Source of the DNA: CAXMST01 sp035267205
GTDB taxonomy: Bacteria > Actinomycetota > Thermoleophilia > Solirubrobacterales > 70-9
Assembly: GCA_035267205.1 (NCBI GenBank)
Contig: DATFLZ010000147.1
Span: 1 to 9,592, forward strand
Reading direction: 5' to 3'
Length of the DNA: 9,592 nt
Shown: piece after piece, positions 1 to 5,430 of the stretch
Layout of the letters: each line of letters starts with the position of its first letter
Numbering within the stretch: the stretch's first letter is position 1
Translations under genes and position numbers: made by a program
Notes under the pieces: model-generated
The model's input: only the letters and a program-made list of their open reading frames with translations
What the model was told of the DNA's origin: nothing
Databases searched by the model: none

Positions 1-459
1 CTCCCCCTGCTCGTCCTGCTGGGCGGCGGACTCAGCGAAGAGGGCCAGGAACGTGGCGTACTGCTCGCCCTCGACGGCGTAGGCGACCCCGTCCGCCGTG
101 ACGAAGCCCGCGTCCTCGGTGATCGTGAGACCGCCGGAGAAGTCCGTGTTCCGGCCGCCGCCGTCGACCTTCAGCTCGACCCCCATGTCCACCAGCGGCG
201 GCTCGTCGTCGGCCCGCGTCTCGAACGGGCCGGCGAGGCTGCCGGTCAACGAGCCATCCGCCGCGGACGCGTCCACGCTGACCTCCAGCGCGCCGCTGGA
301 GATCGTCCCCCCCTCGCCGTTGAAGGTCTGTTCGAGCAGCTCCTGGGGGTCGCTTTCCCCGTCGGCCGCGTCGGATCCGCCGCACCCGGCGACGAGCGCG
401 GTGGCAAGGCCGATCGTGGCGAGCAGCGTGGCGATCCTGATGGTCCTCGAAGGCTTCAA
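1..459 (-). CDS. Putative secreted lipoprotein, C-terminus cut by window edge
   Basis: The gene encodes an exported, lipid-anchored protein of unknown function; 153 codons are visible and no stop is reached. The N-terminus (MKPSRTIRIATLLATIGLAT...) has a positively charged head, a hydrophobic core and a lipobox VAGC with the lipidated Cys at about residue 26, so it should be processed by signal peptidase II. The mature part is acidic and rich in Gly, Ser and Asp, with alternating beta-like stretches (about residues 55-135). It resembles the LppX/LprG-like or unnamed lipoproteins common in soil actinobacteria, but I cannot assign a family firmly. The TTG start at 459 is chosen because GAGGAG (469-464 on this strand) lies 4 nt upstream. 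An in-frame GTG 12 nt further upstream lacks a ribosome binding site. The gene is divergent from the ArsA-type ATPase. Confidence 0.75.
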   Translation of the reverse strand, partial: MKPSRTIRIATLLATIGLATALVAGCGGSDAADGESDPQELLEQTFNGEGGTISSGALEVSVDASAADGSLTGSLAGPFETRADDEPPLVDMGVELKVDGGGRNTDFSGGLTITEDAGFVTADGVAYAVEGEQYATFLALFAESAAQQDEQGE

Positions 460-486
460 TGGTCTCCTCACGCTCGGGGACCGGTG

Positions 487-492
487 AGGGTA
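487..492 (-). promoter_or_regulatory. -10 hexamer TACCCT for the lipoprotein gene
   Basis: TACCCT fits the actinobacterial -10 form TANNNT. It would place transcription start near 480, giving a leader of about 20 nt that contains the GAGGAG ribosome site. No -35 resembling TTGACA is seen. It lies back to back with an identical TACCCT on the other strand at 553-558. Confidence 0.4.
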
Positions 493-552
493 GCGGAGCC
501 CGCTCGTGGCTCCCCGGGCGGCGCCGCGCGTGGCCGAGGCGCCCCGATCGAC

Positions 553-558
553 TACCCT
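553..558 (+). promoter_or_regulatory. -10 hexamer TACCCT, leaderless-style promoter of the ArsA gene
   Basis: TACCCT ends 6 nt before the ATG at 565, the spacing expected when transcription starts on the A of the start codon. There is no AG-rich ribosome site in the gap (GCTCGC). This supports both the ATG at 565 and leaderless translation. Confidence 0.5.
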
Positions 559-564
559 GCTCGC

Positions 565-1851
565 ATGCCTGACCCGCTCCCAACCGGGCCGGGAGAGCCG
601 CCCCGCACGATCTTGTACACCGGCAAGGGCGGCGTCGGGAAGACCAGCGTCGCCGCGGCAACGGCACGCAGGTGCGCGGCGGCGGGGCTCCGCACCGTGG
701 CTCTCTCGACCGACCCGGCACACAGCCTCTCCGACTCGCTCGAGACCGAGCTCGGCCCCGAGCCGGGCCGGATCGGCGAGAACCTCTGGGCCTACGAGGT
801 CGAGGCGCAACGCGAGATGGAGAGCAACTGGGCCGCCGTCCAGGACTGGCTCGGCCGCCTGCTCGCCGATCGCGGAGTCCTCGGCGTGGCCGCCGAGGAG
901 CTGACCGTTCCCCCGGGCATGGACGAGCTCTTCAGCCTCCTCCAGATCAAGCGGCACCACGACTCCGGCGAGTTCGACGCCGTGATCGTCGACTGTGCGC
1001 CGACGGGCGAGACGCTGCGGCTGCTCTCGTTCCCCGACATCGCCCGCTGGTGGCTGGACAAGATCCTCCCCTGGGAGCGACGGCTGGTGGCCGCGGCTCG
1101 CCCCCTGGCCCGGACGTTCATGGACGTGCCCCTGCCGAGCGAGGACGTGTTCGCCGACGTCCAGCGGCTGGTCGGCAACCTGATCGCGATGAACGAGATC
1201 CTCCGCGACCGCGAGCGGACCTCGATCCGCCTGGTGATGAACCCCGATCGCATGGTGATCCGCGAGGCGCAACGAACCTTCACCTACCTGAATCTCTACG
1301 GGTACCTGACGGACGCGGTCGTCGTCAATCGGGTCTTTCCCGCCGATGTCGAGGACACCTACTTCGGCGCCTGGCGCGAGCGTCAGAGCGAGAACCTCGA
1401 GCTGGTCAGAGAGGGGTTCGACCCGGTCCCGGTGCTCACCGCCCGCTACTTCGAGGAGGAGGTGGTCGGGGAGCGAATGCTCGACCGCCTCGCGGACGAG
1501 CTCTTCGAGGGGGAGCGCGACGCCGCCGCGGTGATGCACAGCGAGCTGGCCCACCAGCTCACCAGCGGAGCCGACGGAACCGTGCTCTCGATTCGCGTCC
1601 CATTCGCGGAACGGGACGAGCTGACGCTGAAGAAGGTCGGTCAGGAGCTGATCGTGCGGGCGGGTCGCGAGAAGCGCACGATCATCCTGCCCGCCGCGCT
1701 CGGCCGCCACCGGCCGATCGGCGCCAAGCTCGAGGACGGCCGGCTCCGCGTCAGCTTCGACGACGGCCGGTCCGCACCGGGAGAGAGTGAGAACGGCCCG
1801 GGTAGCGCCCAGGACTCGACCTCGCGGGTCGGGGATGGTGTGCGTGCCTGA
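565..1851 (+). CDS. ArsA/Get3-family ATPase with C-terminal HSP20-like domain
   Basis: This is a cytosolic P-loop ATPase of the ArsA/Get3/MinD class, 428 aa. The deviant Walker A GKGGVGKTS is at residues 20-28 (two lysines), switch I DPAHSLSDSL at 50-59, switch II DCAPTGETLRLL at 143-154, and an adenine-contact VVNRV at 253-257. After the ATPase part (to about 320), residues 338-400 form the beta-rich ArsA-type HSP20-like domain (SIRVPFAERDELTLKKVGQE). It has one ATPase unit and lacks the cysteine triad of arsenite-pump ArsA (only C37 and C144 are visible). No ars gene is nearby, so arsenite export is unlikely; a Get3-like chaperone or signalling role is inference. The upstream in-frame start at 484 is rejected because ATG 565 sits directly behind a -10 element. 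The last codons overlap the next gene, which suggests coupled expression. Confidence 0.9.
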   Translation: MPDPLPTGPGEPPRTILYTGKGGVGKTSVAAATARRCAAAGLRTVALSTDPAHSLSDSLETELGPEPGRIGENLWAYEVEAQREMESNWAAVQDWLGRLLADRGVLGVAAEELTVPPGMDELFSLLQIKRHHDSGEFDAVIVDCAPTGETLRLLSFPDIARWWLDKILPWERRLVAAARPLARTFMDVPLPSEDVFADVQRLVGNLIAMNEILRDRERTSIRLVMNPDRMVIREAQRTFTYLNLYGYLTDAVVVNRVFPADVEDTYFGAWRERQSENLELVREGFDPVPVLTARYFEEEVVGERMLDRLADELFEGERDAAAVMHSELAHQLTSGADGTVLSIRVPFAERDELTLKKVGQELIVRAGREKRTIILPAALGRHRPIGAKLEDGRLRVSFDDGRSAPGESENGPGSAQDSTSRVGDGVRA

Positions 1852-2173
1852 GCGCGAGTCGCAGTTCACGGGTCGTCCCGAGGCCGCCGATCCCGAGGCC
1901 GCCGCCGAAGCGTGGCGCGCGCTCCGGGACGGCCTCGGCGCAGCCGCGACGGCCAGCGGTCACTCCGGCGAGATGCAGTGCGTTGAGCTCTGTCCGATCT
2001 GCCGCGCCGCCGACGTGCTCCGCGCCAGTGGGCCGCCCGAGCTGCGCGGCCAGGTCAGCGAGTTCCAGCGCGAGGCGCTGACCACCCTCAGAACGCTGCT
2101 CGACCACTACATCGAGCGGCTCGACGAGCGGCCGGCGCCGTCCCAGACGGTGGAGGAGATCCCGATCGACTGA
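1835..2173 (+). CDS. Small Cys-motif protein overlapping the ArsA gene
   Basis: A soluble 112-aa protein of unknown function. Its one clear feature is C49-x3-C53-x2-C56 (CVELCPICR), followed by an Ala/Leu-rich helical C-terminal half (about 58-97) with an acidic tail. Small proteins with a similar Cys motif and following helix occur near ArsA-type ATPases in actinobacteria (recalled, not checked), so it may be a metal- or thiol-binding partner of the upstream ATPase. The start is uncertain: ATG 1835 and GTG 1844 both lie inside the end of the ArsA gene and neither has a good ribosome site, which favours translational coupling. The Cys motif is unaffected by the choice. Confidence 0.7.
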   Translation: MVCVPERESQFTGRPEAADPEAAAEAWRALRDGLGAAATASGHSGEMQCVELCPICRAADVLRASGPPELRGQVSEFQREALTTLRTLLDHYIERLDERPAPSQTVEEIPID

Positions 2174-2237
2174 CCCGTGGCCGGCCGGCCGAGCGCATGA
2201 GGCCCGGCGTGGTGCGGGTGACCGCCGCCGCCGCGGG

Positions 2238-2243
2238 TAGCGT
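2238..2243 (+). promoter_or_regulatory. -10 hexamer TAGCGT, leaderless-style promoter of the MscS gene
   Basis: TAGCGT lies 8 nt before the GTG at 2252, with no ribosome binding site between them. The 78-bp gap after the Cys-motif gene gives room for an independent promoter. No convincing -35 is visible. Confidence 0.4.
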
Positions 2244-2251
2244 TCGCCACG

Positions 2252-3196
2252 GTGTCTCGTCTTGCGCCCATCGCCGAGCTGACCCTCTCCGAGGTCGGGG
2301 AGTGGGCGGTCGACAAGCCGCTGCGCATCGTGCTGATCGCGCTCGGCGCGATCGTCGTCGCCCGGCTCGCCTCCAGCGCGGTGTCGGTCAGCGTGCGGCG
2401 CGCCGCCAACAACTCCCTCCAGCAGCGGGTCAAGGAGGCGGCGGCGCTCGCGCCGGCGCTGCGGGAGAGCGAGGAGGCGGCGGCGCGCTCCGGCCAGCGG
2501 GTCGATGCGATCGCGTCGGTCCTCGCGGGCGCCACCCGCTTCATCGTCTACCTGATCGCGGCCTTCATGATCCTCGGGGAGATCGGAGTCGATCTGGCGC
2601 CCCTGCTCGCGGGCGCCGGCGTGGCGGGCCTCGCCGTCGGCTTCGGGGCGCAGAGCCTGGTCAAAGACATGTTCAGCGGCCTGTTCATCCTGCTGGAGGA
2701 CCAGTACGCGGTCGGCGACATCGTCGACGTGGGCGAGGCGACCGGTGTGGTCGAGTCGGTGAGCCTGCGCGCGACGCGGCTGCGCTCGGTCGACGGCGTC
2801 GTCTGGCACGTTCCCAACGGCGAGATCCTGCGGGTCGGAAACATGTCGCAGCACTGGTCCCGCTCCCTGCTCGACCTCGAGGTCGCCTACGACACGGACA
2901 TCCCCCAGGCAAAGCGGGTGATCGGGGAGATCGCGAGTGCCTACGCGGAGGAGGAGCCGGACATCCTCGATGAGCCCGCCGTCTGGGGCGTCGAGGCGCT
3001 CGCGGCGAGCTCGGTCGTGATCAGACTCGTAGTCAAGACCAAGCCGTCCGAGCAGTGGCGAATCAGTCGCGAGCTCCGCGAGCGGATCAAGACGGGCTTC
3101 GACGAGGCCGGCATCGAGATCCCCTTCCCCCAGCAGACGGTGTGGACGCGGGGCCCGGCGGACGAAGCGGCCGCCGCAGCCCCGGCCGTGGACTGA
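2252..3196 (+). CDS. MscS-family mechanosensitive ion channel
   Basis: The product is an inner-membrane channel that would open under membrane tension to release solutes during osmotic downshock; 314 aa, close to minimal MscS. Hydrophobic segments lie at about 24-44, 95-112 and the pore helix TM3 at about 116-150. TM3 has the typical Gly/Ala pattern (AGAGVAGLAVGFGAQSLVKD) followed by the SGLFILLEDQYAVGDIV signature. The beta domain includes VPNG at 187-190, and the C-terminal alpha/beta domain ends with IPFPQQTV at 290-297, a hallmark of the family. A charged linker between the first two segments (about 50-85) could form a cytosolic helix. The GTG start is supported by the -10 just upstream. 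The last 15 residues are an Ala/Pro-rich tail. It ends convergent to the Nudix gene across a large palindrome. Confidence 0.92.
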   Translation: MSRLAPIAELTLSEVGEWAVDKPLRIVLIALGAIVVARLASSAVSVSVRRAANNSLQQRVKEAAALAPALRESEEAAARSGQRVDAIASVLAGATRFIVYLIAAFMILGEIGVDLAPLLAGAGVAGLAVGFGAQSLVKDMFSGLFILLEDQYAVGDIVDVGEATGVVESVSLRATRLRSVDGVVWHVPNGEILRVGNMSQHWSRSLLDLEVAYDTDIPQAKRVIGEIASAYAEEEPDILDEPAVWGVEALAASSVVIRLVVKTKPSEQWRISRELRERIKTGFDEAGIEIPFPQQTVWTRGPADEAAAAAPAVD

Positions 3197-3280
3197 GGGA
3201 TCCGGATAAGGGACGCTCGGCGCTGAGGGATGTTCTGCAGAGAGGGTGGAGCTGAGGGTGCGCCGGCTGCCGATCTGGTC
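3197..3280. other. Intergenic spacer with three CTGAGGG copies
   Basis: There is no gene here. CTGAGGG occurs at 3193 (overlapping the MscS stop codon), 3223 and 3252, a spacing of 30 and 29 bp. I cannot assign a function, and chance in GC-rich DNA is possible. Confidence 0.35.
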
Positions 3281-3409
3281 CCCGAGCGTGAGTTAGGTTC
3301 CAAAGGTCGATGCACCCAAGGAGGTTTGGCACCTAACTGCCCTCATGGGCGAGTTTCGTACCAAGCCTTCGGGTCCTCGACCGGGTTGGCACGTAACTCA
3401 ACGCTCGGG
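3281..3409. repeat. 129-bp imperfect palindrome made of two mirrored hairpins (REPIN-like)
   Basis: The left arm from 3281 (CCCGAGCGT, GAGTTAGGTTCCAA, GGTCGA, ACCC, AAGG, TTTGGCACCTAACT) is matched on the other strand by the right arm read back from 3409 (CCCGAGCGT, TGAGTTACGTGCCAA, GGTCGA, ACCC, GAAGG, CTTGG, AAACT). The centre is GCCCTCATGGGC at 3339-3350. Each arm is itself a hairpin. On the left, 3291-3304 pairs with 3324-3337 at 13 of 14 positions. On the right, about 3352-3364 pairs with 3386-3398 at 11 of 13. A ~14-bp core, TTGGCACCTAACT and variants, thus occurs four times in alternating orientation. The right arm encodes the last Nudix codons and its stop. It could be a REP doublet (REPIN/BIME-like), a MITE remnant, or a bidirectional terminator between convergent genes. 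The structure is seen directly; its class is inference. Confidence 0.75.
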
Positions 3410-3826
3410 CCCATCCCCCAGCCCCTCGATCAGCTTCCGGTCGTGGTCGTAGTCGACCCGCGCCGCTGCCTCGTCGGGCGTGAGCCACGCCAGCTCGTCG
3501 ACCTCGTCATTGGGCTCGAAGGCTCCGCTTACGCCGGAGGCGGGCTCGGGCTCCATGAGCCACCACCGCACCAGCTTCGGCCGGCCTTTGTGGTCGGTGT
3601 AGGAGTTGGCCTCGAGCTCGGGGCCCGGCCGGCAGCGCAGTCCCGTCTCCTCCTCGACCTCGCGTAGAGCGGCCGCCTCGAAGCTCTCCCCCGACTCGAG
3701 CTTCCCCTTCGGCAGCGACCAGTCGTCGTACCGCGGGCGATGGACGATCGCCACCTCGCGGGCCTGTGCCGGGCCGCGAACCACCAGGCCACCGGCGGCC
3801 TCGACCCGTCTCCGGCCGCCGCTCAC
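3398..3826 (-). CDS. MutT1-like Nudix hydrolase
   Basis: The enzyme hydrolyses a nucleoside diphosphate linked to another moiety, using Mg2+; 142 aa, cytosolic. The Nudix box is complete: G41-x5-E47-x7-R55-E56-V-E-E-E-T-G62-L. The surrounding sequence (VAIVHRPRYDDWSLPKGKLE) closely resembles the N-terminal domain of mycobacterial MutT1, which acts on 8-oxo-guanine nucleotides and diadenosine polyphosphates. Mycobacterial MutT1 carries a C-terminal histidine phosphatase domain; this protein ends after the Nudix domain, so it is the stand-alone form. Substrate choice cannot be read from the sequence. The GTG start shares the bases GTGA with the stop codon of the DUF389 gene, indicating translational coupling. 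The stop codon lies inside the right arm of the palindrome at 3281-3409. Confidence 0.9.
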   Translation of the reverse strand: MSGGRRRVEAAGGLVVRGPAQAREVAIVHRPRYDDWSLPKGKLESGESFEAAALREVEEETGLRCRPGPELEANSYTDHKGRPKLVRWWLMEPEPASGVSGAFEPNDEVDELAWLTPDEAAARVDYDHDRKLIEGLGDGPER

Positions 3827-4896
3827 GGGGTGGCCGTCACTGTCGTGGAGTCGGCCGGCCGGTAGAAGAGCTTGATCGTGACCTCCTCCTCGAGATCCTC
3901 CGCGATCTGCTGTGCCAGGTCGTCGGGCTCCGGTGGCGGGTTGGGCCCGGACACCTCAATGGTGATCTCGTCGGTCTCATCCAGATCGACCGTCCCGAGC
4001 GTCAGGTCCTTGTCCTCGACCCAATCGGCCGCGCGCTGCTCGGCGTCGTAGAGGTCCTGCGAGCTGTGGAAGGAGCGCCGGGTGTGCTCGAGCAGCGGCA
4101 CAGCGACCAGGAAGGCCGCCACCGCCGCTGTACTCAGCCCTACCTTGATGCGCCGCGGCAGTGTGCCGTGCTCGTCAGGACGGGCGCCGACCCCCATCAG
4201 CAGCATCACGAGCGAGGCCGAGAGGATGATGCCGGCGAGGTTTGTCAGGTAGAGCAGCAGCGCATTGCCCGCGAGCTCGGGCTTGCCGAGCTCGAGCGTC
4301 ATTCCGACCGCGGTCAGCGGCGGCACGAGAGCCACCGCGATCGCCACGCCGGGCAGTGCCGAGACCGCCTCGCGACGGACCAGGATGTAGGCGGCCGCGG
4401 CGCCCGCCACCACCGCGACGGCGAGGTCGAGGATGTCGGGCTCGGTGCGATCGAGGAGCTGCTGGGAGGCGAGCGTCGTGAACTTCGGGTCGGGAAGCAG
4501 GTAGGTCACGAGAACCGCCAGCCCGATCCCGCCGACGGTCGCGCCCGCGAGCACCAGCGCGGCCCAGAGCTGTCGCCTCGGATGGCCGAGAACCAGCGAG
4601 GTGGCGAGACCGAGAATCGGCGTCGTCAGTGGCGAGATCAGCATCGCGCCGATCACCACCGGCCCGGAATCGCGGGCGAGGCCGAAGAGGGCGATCAGCA
4701 CCGCCATCGCCATCATCAGCGCGAACCGGCTCAGGAACGGGACGAAGTCCGGGCCCTCGTAGAAGAGCTGGCTGTAGACGTCGCGGCGCTGTGCCTCGGT
4801 GACGCTGCGGCGCTCCGAGTACCACCACGGCCCGCGCAGCCGCCCCTGGGGTTTTCCTTCCCCGCCGTCCGCCTCGTTGTCGGTTTCCTCGCTCAC
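3823..4896 (-). CDS. DUF389 (TIGR00341-type) multi-pass membrane protein
   Basis: An integral membrane protein of unknown biochemical function, 357 aa. After a hydrophilic, acidic N-terminus (about 1-55) come hydrophobic segments at roughly 57-74, 79-103, 110-133, 156-174, 178-200, 210-235 and 252-270. The family's conserved loops are present: SGPVVIGAMLISPLTTPILG near 78-97 and ALPGVAIAVALVPPLTAVGM near 180-199. The C-terminal 85 residues are soluble and acidic (VSGPNPPPEPDDLAQQIAED), probably a small alpha/beta domain. The start is uncertain: the frame stays open to 5070, but that extension would run through the divergent acetyltransferase gene and has low-complexity Arg/Pro content. GTG 4896 (MSEETDNEAD...) is the sensible start. 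It is cotranscribed with the Nudix gene through a 4-bp overlap. Confidence 0.88.
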   Translation of the reverse strand: MSEETDNEADGGEGKPQGRLRGPWWYSERRSVTEAQRRDVYSQLFYEGPDFVPFLSRFALMMAMAVLIALFGLARDSGPVVIGAMLISPLTTPILGLATSLVLGHPRRQLWAALVLAGATVGGIGLAVLVTYLLPDPKFTTLASQQLLDRTEPDILDLAVAVVAGAAAAYILVRREAVSALPGVAIAVALVPPLTAVGMTLELGKPELAGNALLLYLTNLAGIILSASLVMLLMGVGARPDEHGTLPRRIKVGLSTAAVAAFLVAVPLLEHTRRSFHSSQDLYDAEQRAADWVEDKDLTLGTVDLDETDEITIEVSGPNPPPEPDDLAQQIAEDLEEEVTIKLFYRPADSTTVTATP

Positions 4897-4918
4897 CGTG
4901 CCGGTCCGACATCCTGAC

Positions 4919-4926
4919 CGATAATG
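4919..4926. promoter_or_regulatory. Symmetric -10 element shared by divergent genes
   Basis: CGATAATG contains GATAAT (4920-4925) on the plus strand, ending 6 nt before the GTG of the acetyltransferase at 4932. On the minus strand it reads CATTAT (4926-4921), 24 nt before the GTG of the DUF389 gene. It is AT-rich in a gap of only 35 bp, so one unwound element could feed both directions. The plus-strand unit would be leaderless and the minus-strand unit would have a leader of about 17 nt. Confidence 0.45.
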
Positions 4927-4931
4927 CGGCG

Positions 4932-5408
4932 GTGCGATTCGAACCCCCGATCGAGGTGCGCGAGGCAGACGCCGCGGCGCCGCCGGCCAGCGAGCTGCTC
5001 GCGGCGATGGCCGCCGAGCTGGACGCGCTCTACGCACGCGTCGACGGCAAGCTCGACTCGCTCCCGGCAACGCCCGAGCAGATGTCGGGGCCCGACGGCT
5101 CGTTCCTGCTGCTCTGCCGCGCGGGATCGCCCGTCGCGTGCGGCGGCGTCAAGCGCCTCGCCGCCGACCTCGCCGAGATCAAGCGGATGTACGTGGTGCC
5201 CCAGCACCGCAACGAGGGCATCGGCCGGCTCCTGCTGACCGAGCTCGAGCGCCGCTGCCGGGAGCTCGGATACGAGCGGGTCCGGCTCGACACGGGCCCC
5301 GAGCAGCCGTCCGCGAAGCGCATCTACGAGGCCGCGGGCTACGAGGCGATCCCCGACTACAACGGCAACCCGTACGCCGCGCACTGGTTCGAGAAGCGGC
5401 TGCACTGA
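4932..5408 (+). CDS. GNAT-family N-acetyltransferase
   Basis: An acetyl-CoA dependent acyltransferase, 158 aa, cytosolic; acceptor unknown. The GNAT core is complete. A beta strand and motif A, with the pyrophosphate-binding R93-x-x-G96-x-G98, sit in IKRMYVVPQHRNEGIGRLLL (83-102). Next comes strand RVRLDTG (116-122), then motif B helix SAKRIYEAAGYEAI (127-140), and a C-terminal strand ending at HWFEKRL. The first 50 residues are Ala/Glu-rich and helical. The GTG start is set by the -10 element immediately upstream; an alternative ORF start at 4924 is in another frame. It converges on the mtaD gene with 14 bp between the stop codons. Confidence 0.9.
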   Translation: MRFEPPIEVREADAAAPPASELLAAMAAELDALYARVDGKLDSLPATPEQMSGPDGSFLLLCRAGSPVACGGVKRLAADLAEIKRMYVVPQHRNEGIGRLLLTELERRCRELGYERVRLDTGPEQPSAKRIYEAAGYEAIPDYNGNPYAAHWFEKRLH

Positions 5409-5430
5409 GCGTCACCCCGGGCTCATTGCA
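5401..5430. terminator. Hairpin across both stop codons, putative bidirectional terminator
   Basis: TGCACTGAGC (5401-5410) pairs with GCTCATTGCA (5421-5430) at 9 of 10 positions around a 10-nt loop. The left arm carries the acetyltransferase TGA and the right arm the mtaD TGA. There is no U-tract on either side, so termination is a reasonable but unproven role. Confidence 0.45.

Noticed and set aside
98..487. 129-codon open frame on the plus strand
   Set aside because: Antisense to the lipoprotein gene, which has a signal peptide, lipobox and ribosome site.
1751..2854. 367-codon open frame on the minus strand
   Set aside because: Antisense to the Cys-motif and MscS genes, both of which have clear protein signatures; composition is Arg/Asp/Gly-rich shadow.
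3291..3337. GTTAGGT...ACCTAAC resembles integron attC core motifs (GTTRRRY / RYYYAAC)
   Set aside because: The order is reversed compared with attC (which begins with RYYYAAC and ends with GTTRRRY), and no integrase or cassette array is present; a plain hairpin explains it.
3766..4917. 383-codon open frame on the plus strand
   Set aside because: Antisense to the DUF389 gene, whose membrane segments and family loops are unmistakable; the plus-strand product is a His/Arg/Gln-rich shadow.
4897..5070. 58-residue N-terminal extension of the DUF389 frame
   Set aside because: Low-complexity Arg/Pro/Ala sequence antisense to the acetyltransferase; GTG 4896 in the divergent gap is a better start.
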